Shown: positions 1-9,281, counted from the stretch's first letter. The stretch is 64,000 nucleotides of DNA from an endosymbiont of Escarpia spicata (GCA_003349915.1 QFXE01000021.1:398957-462956), one strand, 5' to 3'. Numbers and translations: made by a program. Notes: generated by a model not told the origin, from the sequence alone.

Positions 1-663
1 TTCGACGATAGGGTCGGATGCCTGGTTGACATACATCACGGTGCGGGCGAAAACGCCGGCATCCTCGAAGGCGGTGCGAAAGAAGTGGTAGTCGTCAAAA
101 ATCAGCCCCATGCCGCCAAAGACCACAATATCGGCATCGGCCTGGATTCCGACCCGCGACAGAAAGCGGTTGAAGGGCTCACCTGAGACGGAGAAGATTG
201 GGATCTTCTGACTCTCCACCAGGGAGTTGAAGACATCGATCATCGGCACATCGGTGCGGATCATCTTCGAGGCCAGCACCCGCCGCATCGGATTGACCGA
301 GGGTCCGCCGATCGCCACCCGCGGATCATGACTCAGAGAGGGTCCCCCATCGATGGGCTCGCCGGTGCCGCGAAAGATCCGCCCGAGGATATTGCCGGAG
401 TAGGTCGTCTCCATCGGATGACCGAGAAAGCGTACGGTGGATGCCGTTGAGACCCCTTTGGTACCGTTAAAAAGCTGTAGACTTACCTGGTCGTCCTGCA
501 TGCTGATGATCTGGGCGAGAGAGCGGCTCTCATCCCGATCCTCCACCAGTGCAAGATCCCCAAAACAGATATCCTGGCCCGATCCCATCTCCGGAACCTG
601 TACCTTGATGATGTCACCAACGATCTCGGTAATTCGAGAGTAGTGGGCGAGGCTCAGACTCAT
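1..663 (-). CDS. atpB: V-type ATP synthase subunit B, 5' part (runs off the left edge)
   Basis: The first 221 codons of a V/A-type ATPase B subunit, the non-catalytic nucleotide-binding subunit of the rotary head. The N-terminal beta-barrel opens with HYSRITEIVGDIIKVQ. The linker holds LGRIFRGTGEPIDGGP and SVNPMRRVLASKMIRTDVPM, and the core has VFGGMGLIFDDYHFF and NQASDPIVE, as expected for the family. An in-frame ATG at 675 is an alternative start. The gene is cut by the window edge. A subunit A gene usually lies upstream, but here the upstream neighbour is an acetyltransferase, so the A subunit must lie elsewhere or the operon order is unusual. Confidence 0.9.
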   Translation of the reverse strand, partial: MSLSLAHYSRITEIVGDIIKVQVPEMGSGQDICFGDLALVEDRDESRSLAQIISMQDDQVSLQLFNGTKGVSTASTVRFLGHPMETTYSGNILGRIFRGTGEPIDGGPSLSHDPRVAIGGPSVNPMRRVLASKMIRTDVPMIDVFNSLVESQKIPIFSVSGEPFNRFLSRVGIQADADIVVFGGMGLIFDDYHFFRTAFEDAGVFARTVMYVNQASDPIVE

Positions 664-765
664 GGCGTTCTCCATTGGCCGAACACTCTTTGTAACCGAA
701 GAAATTGGCCCAGGCAAGCCCGTAGGCCTGATCAAGCTTACATTCAAAGGGATAGGTATGGCTGT

Positions 766-1863
766 TTAGTTCTGATTGGATTGTGTGAGAAATCGCCCAG
801 TCGGCCAGATCTCTTTACTGAACAGCAGACGGGTCTTGAGGTTGGGGGAGCCGATAAACAGATCGTAGCCGCTCCTCTCCTCTGCCCCCCAACGACGTTT
901 CTCCTCGTCGGCACCCATCAGAAAATCATAACCTTTGACCCCGGCATTAATACAATCTTCGATGACGAGGGTGCGCAATACCTCTCCCACCCCTGGCACA
1001 GCGTCAGAATTCAAGGCCTCCTGAAGCAGAAGATAGTGGTTGTTGTAGATAGTGCCGATCTGGATCGCCTCTATCTTCCCACCATCTGATATCGCCGCAA
1101 GCCTGAGCAAACCTTCATCGAAAACCCGCTGCACAAACAAACGGTAGAATTCTGCTTCATAGGGTTTGCGCCCTGCACCGCCCGCCAGGCTCCACCGTCG
1201 ATCATGCAACTCAAACAACGCATCCAGGAATCCCGGCAGATCCGCCTTGTTGGTACAACGAATGATCTCCACGTCTTCTCTACAAAGAAGTGCAGACCGT
1301 TCGTCGCGTAATTCCTGCAGTCTTTCGCCAAAGAAATGCGCTTCGAACTGCGCCATCGTCTCAGGCAGGTCAAAGTAGCCGAAGCGGGTGGCTCTGTAGC
1401 GATGGGGTAAGCCGCCTGCCTGACAGGCGCTACTGATGTTTTCAATGTTGCCGGTCCAACCGGTCATGTGCGGCATCCAGATGGTATCCCATCTCCCATT
1501 GACCTTGAGCAGTGCGCTGACAATCGCCTGCACCGCCTCTTTTTCCACATGCCGAGACACAATCCAGTCAGGGTACTCCGCGCCGGTGGCATAGTCCGCC
1601 ATGACCCGAAGCGTCCTGAAGGAGACCAGATTCAGCAGACGCAACTCTGCCATATAAAAAGGGGCCAAACCCACGAGGTCACCCTTGTCATCTCTCACCA
1701 CAACGACAAAGGACTCCACTGCCTCACGGACCGCCTCCCGCCAGGCCTGGATCCAGTCCCAGGTAAGAAAAACCGTATCCGCCCAGGAGTTTTTCAGCAA
1801 CGCATCCCAGCCTTCCTTGAGCTGATCAAAATCTGACCAGCGGCTAATTATTTGGGATTTCAT
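766..1863 (-). CDS. GNAT-fold acetyltransferase of the CelD/BcsL (FemAB-like) type
   Basis: About 365 residues with the layout of the Acetyltransf_6 family: an N-terminal part with FLTWDWIQAWREA, a middle part rich in aromatic residues, and a C-terminal GNAT-like half with FDEGLLRLAAISDGGKIEAIQIG and GVKGYDFLMGADEEKRRWG. These proteins transfer acyl groups and often sit with extracellular polysaccharide or PEP-CTERM genes. The substrate cannot be read from sequence. The ORF is open to 1995, but the first 44 residues look non-coding, so I start at the ATG at 1863. The direct neighbours give no functional hint. Confidence 0.75.
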   Translation of the reverse strand: MKSQIISRWSDFDQLKEGWDALLKNSWADTVFLTWDWIQAWREAVREAVESFVVVVRDDKGDLVGLAPFYMAELRLLNLVSFRTLRVMADYATGAEYPDWIVSRHVEKEAVQAIVSALLKVNGRWDTIWMPHMTGWTGNIENISSACQAGGLPHRYRATRFGYFDLPETMAQFEAHFFGERLQELRDERSALLCREDVEIIRCTNKADLPGFLDALFELHDRRWSLAGGAGRKPYEAEFYRLFVQRVFDEGLLRLAAISDGGKIEAIQIGTIYNNHYLLLQEALNSDAVPGVGEVLRTLVIEDCINAGVKGYDFLMGADEEKRRWGAEERSGYDLFIGSPNLKTRLLFSKEIWPTGRFLTQSNQN

Positions 1864-2065
1864 ATTGGTTGAGGTTCCACTCCAGACCTTCGTGGTGGAC
1901 GAATAATCGTTGATAGCCCATCTATTGTAATGACCAAAAGCTACGCTGTAACGTTTTGATCGGCCACTATCCAATCTGATTTTTGATTTACACAAGTACG
2001 GAGGGGGGACGGCGCCTGGATGGCTGTGGGTAGAGTCCTGTTACTGAACAATCTGGAAAATCAAA

Positions 2066-2527
2066 TCATCCCAGCAGTAGCGAGATGGTTCTGGCTGTCC
2101 ACTGCTCCTGACCAAGTGCAGGTTTTCCCATGCTGTTCCACAATTCAGCCATCTGCTCCATCGAAACAGAATTTTCTCTCAACTCAATGATTTCCCGGCG
2201 CAAAGAGCCGATATAGCGATCCTTGCCCACAAGACCAATCAGCCGGTCATAGTCCATTTCAACATCATTCTCTTCAGCGAGTCTGTCCATGACATCCTCC
2301 ACCATGTGGTCCTGAATGAGCGCGATCGCCGATTCCACCAGTGCCTCATCGGGATCGGCTTCTGTCCCAGGCATGACCATCTCAATCCCGCCGCTCCCTC
2401 TTTTTTGCCAGCTTTCCACTGCATCCTGCACATGTTCCGATGCAAGATGTGGAAAACGCTTCATCAAGCGCTCCAGATGGTCGACCGCCTCATCCGCGAT
2501 CATCAAAAAACGGTGGTCCGAACTCAT
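2066..2527 (-). CDS. Conserved-looking acidic hypothetical protein
   Basis: 153 residues, not recognised. The chain is acidic and helical, with HRFLMIADEAVDHLERLMKRFP near the N terminus and a Met/Glu-rich middle. No signal peptide, membrane segment or metal motif is visible. The ATG at 2527 is preferred over an in-frame TTG at 2542 because GGAGAG lies about 8 bases upstream. It stands alone between the acetyltransferase and the divergent queD. Codon use and an uninterrupted frame support it as a real gene; its function is unknown. Confidence 0.6.
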   Translation of the reverse strand: MSSDHRFLMIADEAVDHLERLMKRFPHLASEHVQDAVESWQKRGSGGIEMVMPGTEADPDEALVESAIALIQDHMVEDVMDRLAEENDVEMDYDRLIGLVGKDRYIGSLRREIIELRENSVSMEQMAELWNSMGKPALGQEQWTARTISLLLG

Positions 2528-2736
2528 GCCTTCACTCTCCAATGTTATCGGCCAGGATTTCAGGGACGCAAAAAGAGCAAGTCCCTCAAACTATAGCGGT
2601 GAATCCATGATTTTCTTTAATGGTTTCCAAGAGGGACGCTGTAGACGTAATTATCACATGGACAGAGCACTGGCAGTGGCGGGCACTTAAATCAGGCCTT
2701 ATACTCCAGCCTCTTTCAGATCAAGATACCGCTGAC

Positions 2737-3150
2737 ATGTACACCGTCACCAAAGAGATCCATTTCTGCTACGGGCACCGCCTGCTCAACCACAAAGGCA
2801 AGTGCCGTTATCTGCATGGCCACAACGCCACTGCGGTGATTCGTCTGGAGAGCAGCGAACTGGACGAGATAGGCATGGTCTGCGACTTCAGCGATATCGG
2901 GGATTTCGTCAAGCAGTGGATCGACAGCGAGCTCGACCACAACATGCTGATGCATCAGGACGATCCGATCCTGCCCACGCTGCAGGCCGCCGGAGAACGG
3001 GTCTATGTAATGAAAAACAATCCCACTGCCGAAAATATCGCCCGCCTGATCTTTGATCAGGTTGCAAAGGGGGGATTTCCCGTCGTCGAAGTGGCAATCT
3101 ACGAAACCGACAGCGCCCTGGCCAGCTATCGCCGCCCATCAGGTCAATAA
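2737..3150 (+). CDS. queD: 6-carboxytetrahydropterin synthase / 6-pyruvoyl-tetrahydropterin synthase family (QueD)
   Basis: 137 residues. The N-terminal half has the family's zinc histidines: His14 in CYGHRL and His27/His29 in LHGHN. The catalytic Cys23 sits in GKCRYLHGH. Further on are DFSDIGDFVKQWIDSELDHNMLM and the PTAENIARLIFD motif. QueD makes 6-carboxytetrahydropterin from dihydroneopterin triphosphate in queuosine synthesis; homologues also act in biopterin pathways. The frame opens at 2620, but homology starts at the ATG at 2737. It is monocistronic here and converges on amtB. Confidence 0.9.
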   Translation: MYTVTKEIHFCYGHRLLNHKGKCRYLHGHNATAVIRLESSELDEIGMVCDFSDIGDFVKQWIDSELDHNMLMHQDDPILPTLQAAGERVYVMKNNPTAENIARLIFDQVAKGGFPVVEVAIYETDSALASYRRPSGQ

Positions 3151-3157
3151 CGGGCCA

Positions 3158-3192
3158 AAAAAAACCCGCCGGACCATAGGCCCGGCGGGTTG
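3158..3192 (-). terminator. Intrinsic terminator of amtB
   Basis: Read on the minus strand, a GC stem AACCCGCCGG / CCGGCGGGTT with a short loop is followed by a run of eight T. It lies 24 bases after the amtB stop. On the plus strand the stem has no T-run, so it serves amtB rather than queD. Confidence 0.88.
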
Positions 3193-3215
3193 CCGCTTTA
3201 CTGAAACGAACCCGG

Positions 3216-4526
3216 TCAGATATCGTAACCGCGCTCTTCGTGCAGTGCGACATCCAGGCCTTGGATCTCGTCCTCTTCTGTGACCCGCAGCCCAACCAGC
3301 TTGTCCACCAGCTTGAGAATGACGTAGCTCACCACTGCGGTAAAAACAATAGTCGCCACCACACCGATAAACTGGACATAGACCTGCCCCCCTATGGTTT
3401 CGATGCCCTCAGCGAAACCATAACCGGAGAAAACCCCAAGGGATGTGGCAGAGAAGACGCCCGCCAGCAAGGTACCCATGATACCGCCGACACCATGCAC
3501 CGGAAAAACATCCAGTGAATCATCAATCTTCAACACCTGCTTGAGATAGTTGGTGGCCGAGAAACAGACAGCCCCCGCCAGCAGACCGATAATCAAGGCA
3601 CCACCGGGACCTACAAAACCGGACGCCGGCGTAATGGTGCCGAGACCGGCCACCATACCTGTAACCGCACCCAATGCACTGGGTTTGCCGAACTTGATCC
3701 ACTCCCGAACCACCCAGGTTATAGCCCCCATGGCAGCGGAGATGTGAGTCACCAATATCGCCATCGCGGCACTCCCATCGGATGCCAGCGCGCTGCCGCC
3801 ATTGAAGCCAAACCAGCCGACCCAGAGCATACCGGCGCCGGTAACCGTCATGGTCATATTGTGCGGCATCATCGCGGCGGAACCGAATCCCTTACGCGGC
3901 CCCAGCACCATGGCTGCAACGAGCGCCGCCACACCCGCAGTGATATGCACCACTGTGCCACCGGCAAAATCGTAAAGCCCCATAGCGCCCAGCCAGCCAC
4001 CACCCCAGACCCAATGGGTCACGGGAATGTAGACCAATATCAACCAGACCGTACTGAAGATCAGCATGGCTGAAAATTTCATTCGCTCTGCATAACCGCC
4101 AATGATCAGCGCCGGGGTGATAATTGCGAAGGTCATCTGAAACATCATGAAAAGGGATTCAGGAATGTCACCTGAGAGCGTCTCTTTGCCGACACCGGAG
4201 AGCATGACCTTACTGAAGTCACCGATCCAGGCATTCCCCTCACCAAATGCCAGACTGTAGCCAAAGAGGAACCAGATGATGCTGGCAACACCCGCGATCG
4301 CAAAACACTGCATCAACACAGACAGCACGTTCTTGGTACGCACCAACCCACCATAGAACAGTGCCAGGCCCGGCAGGGTCATAAACAGCACCAGTGCGGT
4401 GGTAGTCATGATCCAGCCGGTATTGGCACTGTTCATGACAGCTTCTTCCGCCACGGCCATGGCCGGAATCGACATCAGGGCCATCACCCCAAGCGCCGCT
4501 CTAATTGATCTGTTTACGATTGACAT
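3216..4526 (-). CDS. amtB: Ammonium transporter
   Basis: 436 residues of the Amt/MEP/Rh family, an inner-membrane trimer that takes up ammonium. A cleavable signal peptide ends near AVA-EEA, followed by about eleven membrane helices. The signature GLALFYGGLVR, the first pore histidine in PVTHWVWGGG and the second in FPVHGVGGIMG are all present. The last residues (ALHEERGYDI) form a cytoplasmic tail of the usual length for PII (GlnK) contact. No glnK gene is adjacent, unlike in many proteobacteria. A sigma-54 type promoter and an NtrC-like palindrome upstream suggest nitrogen control. Confidence 0.96.
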   Translation of the reverse strand: MSIVNRSIRAALGVMALMSIPAMAVAEEAVMNSANTGWIMTTTALVLFMTLPGLALFYGGLVRTKNVLSVLMQCFAIAGVASIIWFLFGYSLAFGEGNAWIGDFSKVMLSGVGKETLSGDIPESLFMMFQMTFAIITPALIIGGYAERMKFSAMLIFSTVWLILVYIPVTHWVWGGGWLGAMGLYDFAGGTVVHITAGVAALVAAMVLGPRKGFGSAAMMPHNMTMTVTGAGMLWVGWFGFNGGSALASDGSAAMAILVTHISAAMGAITWVVREWIKFGKPSALGAVTGMVAGLGTITPASGFVGPGGALIIGLLAGAVCFSATNYLKQVLKIDDSLDVFPVHGVGGIMGTLLAGVFSATSLGVFSGYGFAEGIETIGGQVYVQFIGVVATIVFTAVVSYVILKLVDKLVGLRVTEEDEIQGLDVALHEERGYDI

Positions 4527-4600
4527 TGTTTACACCTATTTCGAACAAGTTTTATTTTGAGACTTAATTTCGTTTACTGCTTTGAATTGGTGCCTACTAA

Positions 4601-4616
4601 AGCAATAATTATGCCT
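4601..4616 (-). promoter_or_regulatory. Sigma-54 (RpoN) promoter of amtB
   Basis: On the minus strand the sequence AGGCAT-AATTA-TTGCT matches the -24/-12 consensus TGGCAC-N5-TTGCW, with invariant GG and GC 12 bases apart. It lies about 75-90 bases before the amtB ATG, leaving a normal leader. Confidence 0.75.
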
Positions 4617-4681
4617 TCACAAAAAACACGAATAATTACATGGAGTTAAGCCGAGCAGAACATCTTTTCATCTCGCCACTT

Positions 4682-4698
4682 TGCACGTACATGGTGCA
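4682..4698. promoter_or_regulatory. NtrC-type enhancer palindrome upstream of amtB
   Basis: TGCAC-N7-GTGCA fits the NtrC consensus TGCACC-N5-GGTGCA at the outer five positions of each half. It lies 66 bases or more upstream of the sigma-54 element. A further half-site (TTGCACCAT, 4711-4719) sits beside it, so two NtrC dimers could bind. Confidence 0.65.
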
Positions 4699-4748
4699 AA
4701 AACGAACAGCTTGCACCATATTGACTCATGATTGCGTTCCGATGACGC

Positions 4749-4789
4749 AAAAAAAAGCCCCACGGCTCAGATTGAGTCGCGGGGCTTTT
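4749..4789 (-). terminator. Terminator of the tRNA-Met transcript
   Basis: On the minus strand, a stem AAGCCCCGCG / CGTGGGGCTT with an AT-rich loop and a T-run lies directly after the tRNA 3' end. It separates the tRNA from the amtB promoter region. Confidence 0.82.
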
Positions 4790-4794
4790 CAGTA

Positions 4795-4871
4795 TGGTAG
4801 CAAGGGGCAGATTTGAACTGCCGACCCCCGCATTATGAGTGCGGTGCTCTAACCAGCTGAGCTACCTTGCC
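4795..4871 (-). tRNA. tRNA-Met (CAT), elongator type
   Basis: 77 bases including an encoded CCA. The acceptor stem is GGCAAGG/CCTTGCT with one weak pair. The D-loop has AGCTCAGCTGGTTAGAGC. The anticodon stem CCGCA/TGCGG holds loop CTCATAA with anticodon CAT, and the T-arm has GTTCAAATC. The first pair and the D-arm resemble elongator tRNA-Met rather than initiator tRNA. A tRNA-Ile with lysidine at C34 also reads as CAT in DNA and cannot be fully excluded. Confidence 0.93.
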
Positions 4872-4949
4872 AATTTTATTGCCGCAGAACACTGCGAAGG
4901 CCCGGAAGAATACTGATGCAACCAAATCATGTCAACTGCCTGGCATTTT

Positions 4950-6041
4950 TCAGACATTAAAACGGAAGTGGATAACATCCCCATCCTTGACAACATACTC
5001 CTTGCCTTCCGAGCGCAGCCGGCCTGCATCTCTGGCGCCCTGCTCGCCCCGGAACTCGACAAAATCGTCGTAGGCAACGACCTCGGCGCGTATGAAACCC
5101 CGCTCAAAGTCGGTGTGAATCACGCCGGCCGCCTGGGGCGCCGTCGCGCTGGCTGAGATGGTCCAGGCTCGCACCTCTTTTTCACCTGCGGTGAAGTAGG
5201 TTTCCAGCCCCAGAAGATGATAGCCAGCCCGTACCACCCGATTCAGTCCCGGCTCATCCAGACCCAAATCCGTCAGAAACGCCTCCCGATCTTCCTCGTC
5301 CAGCTCTACGATCTCCGCCTCGATGGCAGCGCAGACCGGCACCACATCGGCACCCTCAGCTTCTGCAATCTCACGAGCACTGTCCAGATGCGGATTGTTC
5401 TCGAAGCCCTCTTCATCGACGTTGGCGATGTAGAACACCGGCTTGATGGTGAGCAGAAACAGATCCCGCAGTTCCAGCAACTCATCGTCCGAAAGCGCCA
5501 TGGAGCGTACCGCACGGCCTTCATCCAGGTGATCACGAACGCGCTCCAACAGTGCCTTACGCGCCAGTATTTTTTTATCTCCGGTCTTCGCCTGACGGGC
5601 AGTCTTGTCCAGTGCCTTCTCAACGGATTCGAGATCGGCCAGCGCCAACTCCGTATTGATCACCTCAATATCTGCCAATGGGTTGATCTTACCGGCAACA
5701 TGAACCACGTCGTCATTCTCAAAACAGCGCACGACTTGGGCAACTGCGTCGGTCTCGCGGATATTTGCCAGGAATTTATTTCCTAGTCCTTCACCTTTGG
5801 AGGCCCCGGCAACCAGACCGGCAATATCGACGAATTGCATTGTGGTGGGAAGAATATTCTGCGGTTTGACGATTTCGGCAATCACATCGAGCCGGAAATC
5901 AGGCAGGGGAACCACCCCTATATTGGGATCGATAGTGCAGAACGGATAGTTTTCAGCCGCAATAGTCGCTTTGGTCAGTGCATTGAAGAGGGTGGATTTG
6001 CCGACATTCGGCAGGCCCACGATGCCGCATTTAAATCCCAT
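4950..6041 (-). CDS. ychF: Redox-regulated ATPase YchF (Obg family)
   Basis: 363 residues, full length. The G1 loop [17 protein letters not shown] is at residues 9-25, with [20 protein letters not shown] as G3. The base-specificity element is N-V-D-E (in YIANVDEEG) instead of NKxD, which in this family goes with ATP preference. A helical arm follows, then a C-terminal TGS domain ending in [13 protein letters not shown]. YchF binds ribosomes and acts in translation and stress responses. The frequent partner pth is not adjacent. A short palindrome, CCGCTAA/TTAGCGG (6053-6069), lies in the leader just before the start codon. Confidence 0.97.
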   Translation of the reverse strand: MGFKCGIVGLPNVGKSTLFNALTKATIAAENYPFCTIDPNIGVVPLPDFRLDVIAEIVKPQNILPTTMQFVDIAGLVAGASKGEGLGNKFLANIRETDAVAQVVRCFENDDVVHVAGKINPLADIEVINTELALADLESVEKALDKTARQAKTGDKKILARKALLERVRDHLDEGRAVRSMALSDDELLELRDLFLLTIKPVFYIANVDEEGFENNPHLDSAREIAEAEGADVVPVCAAIEAEIVELDEEDREAFLTDLGLDEPGLNRVVRAGYHLLGLETYFTAGEKEVRAWTISASATAPQAAGVIHTDFERGFIRAEVVAYDDFVEFRGEQGARDAGRLRSEGKEYVVKDGDVIHFRFNV

Positions 6042-6113
6042 GGTCTGATATCCCGCTAAAAATTAGCGGCAAGGATACCGGAAAGATTAAACGGGTTTCC
6101 AGTCGGATTGAAA

Positions 6114-6419
6114 TTACTGGATTGTGAACAAGGCGGAAAAATTGGCAATTCTCAGGATATCCTGGATCGCTTCATTACCATTTACCAGCACCACACTGCC
6201 CGGCTTTTTACTGCTATGCTCCCGCAACTGCAGCAACATCCCCATCGCGGAGCTGTCCATATATTCTGCATGGGAGAGATCCACGATATATTCCTTCTCA
6301 CCCTTTGGCTGTTCCTTGTAGGCCTTGATGAAATCCTGGTGAGTTGAAAAATCAAACCTTCCGGTAACGGCAATCGTCACCTTTGAACCATCACTTGAAA
6401 GAGACTTGTTAATCGACAT
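6114..6419 (-). CDS. STAS-domain protein (anti-sigma-factor-antagonist fold)
   Basis: 101 residues forming a single STAS domain. VTIAVTGRFDFSTHQDF is the first strand region, and EYMDSSAMGMLLQLREH carries the DSS phospho-acceptor motif. STAS proteins of the SpoIIAA type are switched by Ser phosphorylation and bind partner kinases or phosphatases. A strong ribosome site (CAGGAGG) precedes the ATG. It is the last gene of the chemosensory cluster and a close paralogue of the STAS gene just upstream. No anti-sigma kinase or PP2C phosphatase is in the window. Confidence 0.85.
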   Translation of the reverse strand: MSINKSLSSDGSKVTIAVTGRFDFSTHQDFIKAYKEQPKGEKEYIVDLSHAEYMDSSAMGMLLQLREHSSKKPGSVVLVNGNEAIQDILRIANFSALFTIQ

Positions 6420-6439
6420 ATGTCCTCCTGTAACCCGGC

Positions 6440-6760
6440 CTAAGCTGCCTGGGGTCTTTTGAGTTTAAAAAGATTGTCAAAACACGAGACGTTCAGAATC
6501 TGTCCGATCTCATCATTGAAGCCAATGAGCGTAATATCCGCTTTATCTCCACCCGCTCGCTCGCGCAGCATCAGCAACATACCCAAGGCGGAACTATCCA
6601 TATAAGGGACATTCGACAGATCGATCTCATACCGACGGTAAGGGGCATCCTCTATCGTATAGGCATTGCGAAAATCCGCATGCTGCGAAAAATCAAACCG
6701 CCCATTGATCGATATCCGGACAAGCTGTCCATCACCTGAAGTTTTTGCAATAACCGCCAT
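6440..6760 (-). CDS. STAS-domain protein, paralogue of the neighbouring STAS gene
   Basis: 106 residues from the ATG at 6760; the frame is open to 6799, but the extra N terminus does not fit the domain. It shares the plan of its neighbour: VRISINGRFDFSQHADFRNAY, then VPYMDSSALGMLLMLRERAGG with the DSS acceptor serine. The spacing of 20 bases to the next STAS gene and 57 to the MCP upstream indicates one transcript. It is likely a phospho-switch protein attached to the chemosensory system; the partner is unknown. Confidence 0.83.
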   Translation of the reverse strand: MAVIAKTSGDGQLVRISINGRFDFSQHADFRNAYTIEDAPYRRYEIDLSNVPYMDSSALGMLLMLRERAGGDKADITLIGFNDEIGQILNVSCFDNLFKLKRPQAA

Positions 6761-6817
6761 GAATTTCCAACAAATACATCTGTGAGCCGACGGCCCCACT
6801 ACCCGGCCCCGTCAACA

Positions 6818-8029
6818 CTAAAATAACTCCACATCACCCTCGTCCATGGATGTCTGATCCACCGGCTTGTGCGCCTGTTCCTGCGAGAATTCTTCATGGA
6901 TCATGACCCGCAACTGCCCCATTTTCACTGCGAATGTTTCGGCACTGCCAGCCGGATCCTGCATCATGCCATCAATGTCCGACTGTACACGCCTGAAAAT
7001 CTCATTCAGGCGCCCAATATGGTGTTCACTATAACCCGCCAATTGCCGGACAATGTCTTCAAACTGCAGCGAGCGTACCGCGTCGCCCACCAGGTAGTTG
7101 ATCCGACCGGACATCTCGGAGACCTGAGAGAGATGCAAAGCTGTGCTTTCATTCATCTGACCGATCTGCTCCATCATCTCATCAACCTTGGATTTGGACT
7201 GAATCGCAAAAGTCATATCCTTGGAGGCAAGTTTTGCCACCGAATCCTTCGCCTCGGAAATACTATCGCGGGAACCGACAATGACCTCACGTATCTCGTC
7301 GTTGAAACGGTTTGAACGCTGCGAGAGCTTGCGCACCTCGTCGGCCACCACCGCAAAGCCCCGCCCAGCCTCTCCGGCGCGAGCCGCTTCTATGGCCGCA
7401 TTCAGCGCAAGCAGGTTGGTCTGATCGGCAATCATCTTGACATCGTTCAGCAGCGCATCGGCCTTATCCATCTGGGATGCCATATCCTCGATGGTTTCCA
7501 CCATATACATGGTGTTTTGGCTGATCTCCACAACATGAGTGACAAAAAACCGCAGAACCTTGTCTGTCTCTTGGGCAAATTCCGCAAACGACACCCGCCC
7601 ACTCTCATTTTCGATATTGTCCGCAACATTAGCCAGCATCGCCTGAACCATGTCCAACTGGGCCTGGGATTGATCGTTTATGCCATTGAAACTGCCTTGC
7701 AGAGTACCGACGGCATCGCCAACCAGCGATCGAATCTGGCTCAGCTCACTCTCCAGAGACCCAGTCAAACCACCGACACCGGTTTGCAGATCATCTGCCA
7801 ACCCCTGCATTTCGGAGGCAAGTGCTGATCCACCTTCGGTTGCACTCAGGGCTTGCGCCTTGTCCCGATCCGCTTGGTAGAGCCGGTGGTGCTGTAGCCC
7901 CCATAAGGCAGTCAACGTCATAAAAGCACCCACTTCAAACCAGCCTGAACCTAGCGCCAGCACGGCGACAAACAGCACCACGCTGGCCAGATAGGGTATC
8001 CAATGGGTTTTCAGATATTCGGCTTTCAC
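6818..8029 (-). CDS. Membrane-anchored methyl-accepting chemotaxis protein with a CheZ-like motif and acidic VELF tail
   Basis: 403 residues starting at GTG (8029). Two short hydrophobic segments lie at residues 12-28 and 33-45 and no periplasmic domain is present, so this is a cytosolic or membrane-tethered receptor. The MA tip at about 196-238 has [19 protein letters not shown] and [18 protein letters not shown]. After the hairpin, [10 protein letters not shown] gives Asp325-x3-Gln329, the same D-x-x-x-Q spacing as the CheZ phosphatase active site. The C terminus is DEGDVELF, a tail shared with CheD and the CheZ-like protein of this cluster. A sigma-28 promoter lies upstream. Function as both receptor and CheY-P phosphatase is an inference. 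Confidence 0.88.
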   Translation of the reverse strand: MKAEYLKTHWIPYLASVVLFVAVLALGSGWFEVGAFMTLTALWGLQHHRLYQADRDKAQALSATEGGSALASEMQGLADDLQTGVGGLTGSLESELSQIRSLVGDAVGTLQGSFNGINDQSQAQLDMVQAMLANVADNIENESGRVSFAEFAQETDKVLRFFVTHVVEISQNTMYMVETIEDMASQMDKADALLNDVKMIADQTNLLALNAAIEAARAGEAGRGFAVVADEVRKLSQRSNRFNDEIREVIVGSRDSISEAKDSVAKLASKDMTFAIQSKSKVDEMMEQIGQMNESTALHLSQVSEMSGRINYLVGDAVRSLQFEDIVRQLAGYSEHHIGRLNEIFRRVQSDIDGMMQDPAGSAETFAVKMGQLRVMIHEEFSQEQAHKPVDQTSMDEGDVELF

Positions 8030-8097
8030 TCTACAACGTCCAGTTTCAAAAAATGCAACCCGTTACAGCTGGTTTGACTTGCCGGGCTCTTTACCAC

Positions 8098-8124
8098 TTA
8101 TCGGCGATACCGGAAAAAACCTTA
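8098..8124 (-). promoter_or_regulatory. Sigma-28 (FliA) promoter before the MCP-STAS-STAS genes
   Basis: On the minus strand TAAGGTTT-N11-GCCGATAA matches the flagellar sigma-28 consensus TAAAGTTT-N11-GCCGATAA at 15 of 16 positions with the exact spacer. The expected start of transcription is about 60 bases before the GTG of the MCP. Confidence 0.85.
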
Positions 8125-8164
8125 GCCTCTTTTTGAAATCGGTCAGCAAATATCATCCCGGACA

Positions 8165-9235
8165 CTACTCTGAACTCAACTCCTGCAAGCGTTTTCCGAT
8201 CTTGTTTAACGAAAGGATTTCCTCCACAAAACCCCGCTTCACTGCCTCCCCAGGCATGCCCCAAACAACGCTCGTCCTCTCATCCTGTGCGATGGTTGGA
8301 GAACCTGCCTGTTTCATCTCTCCCATCCCCGCAGCCCCGTCATCCCCCATACCGGTCAACATAACGGCAATGGCATTGGCGCCGGCGTTCTGGGAAAGAG
8401 AGCGAAACATGACATCCACAGATGGTTTGTGACGATTGACCGGAGGGCCATCGTTAAGCTTGCAAATATATCGCGCACCATCCCGCTGTATGATGAGATG
8501 ACGGTTACCCGGAGCGATATAGACATGTCCCGGCAGAACTTGTTGGCCATCAGAGGCTTCGAGCACGGTCAGGGCTGTAATGCTGTTGACCCGCTGGGCA
8601 AACGCTCCACTGAAGGCTTCGGGAATATGCTGTGATATCACGATGCCCGGCATATCCGGCGGTAGATCGCGCACCACGTCCTTGATCGCTTCCGTACCGC
8701 CTGTGGATGAACCGATGCCGATGATTCTATCCGTGGTGCGGAAATGTTTTTTCATCACAGGCTTGGAAAGCACTGCATCGGCACTCAATTTTTCGGTGAC
8801 CTTGGTTTTTTTGGCCGGTCGCCGTTCCAGAGCCCGCACCCTGGCCTTAGCCGCCGTCTTGACCTTGCCGACGATCTCTTCCGAATATTCGGGCAACTCG
8901 TGCGCCACATCCAGTTTCGGCTTGGAAACAAAGTCCACCGCACCAGCCTCGAGTGCGCGCAGCGTGACGTCGGCACCCTGTTCCGTCAGGGTGGATACCA
9001 TCACCACCGGCATCGGGCGCAGACGCATCAGATTGCCGAGAAATGTAACACCGTCCATGCGCGGCATCTCAACATCAAGCGTCAAAACGTCAGGGTTCAG
9101 CTTCTTTATCTTGTCACGCGCCACAAAAGGATCGGCGGCACTTCCGACCACTTCGATCCCAGGATCGTCACTCAGGATTGATGTCAACAACTGGCGCACC
9201 AGCGCTGAATCATCCACCACCAGAACCTTGATCAT
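8165..9235 (-). CDS. cheB: Chemotaxis protein-glutamate methylesterase/deamidase CheB
   Basis: 356 residues. The N-terminal receiver has [14 protein letters not shown] and the phospho-acceptor Asp54 in [12 protein letters not shown], with Lys105 in VSKP. A basic linker (130-150) follows. The methylesterase domain has Ser177 in [11 protein letters not shown], His203 in [11 protein letters not shown] and Asp299 in [12 protein letters not shown], the full catalytic triad. CheB removes methyl groups from receptor glutamates to reset adaptation. It follows cheD after 46 bases in the same direction. Confidence 0.97.
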   Translation of the reverse strand: MIKVLVVDDSALVRQLLTSILSDDPGIEVVGSAADPFVARDKIKKLNPDVLTLDVEMPRMDGVTFLGNLMRLRPMPVVMVSTLTEQGADVTLRALEAGAVDFVSKPKLDVAHELPEYSEEIVGKVKTAAKARVRALERRPAKKTKVTEKLSADAVLSKPVMKKHFRTTDRIIGIGSSTGGTEAIKDVVRDLPPDMPGIVISQHIPEAFSGAFAQRVNSITALTVLEASDGQQVLPGHVYIAPGNRHLIIQRDGARYICKLNDGPPVNRHKPSVDVMFRSLSQNAGANAIAVMLTGMGDDGAAGMGEMKQAGSPTIAQDERTSVVWGMPGEAVKRGFVEEILSLNKIGKRLQELSSE

Positions 9236-9281
9236 GATTTTTCTTCCATCACTACAACTAAACCTTCTCGTTTGTTATTAA

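Noticed and set aside
676..840. A 65-codon minus-strand frame between the acetyltransferase and the ATPase B gene (includes PFECKLDQAYGLAWANFFGYKE split over two lines of sequence).
   Set aside because: It looks protein-like but has no start codon or ribosome site, overlaps both neighbours in another frame, and matches no family I can name.
2545..2552. Perfect sigma-28 -10 box GCCGATAA upstream of the hypothetical gene.
   Set aside because: No TAAA-type -35 at the 11-base spacing, and it is only about 18 bases from the start codon.
8429..9281. Long plus-strand ORFs opposite cheB and many similar antisense ORFs in the window.
   Set aside because: They are mirror frames of well-supported genes, without ribosome sites or homology.
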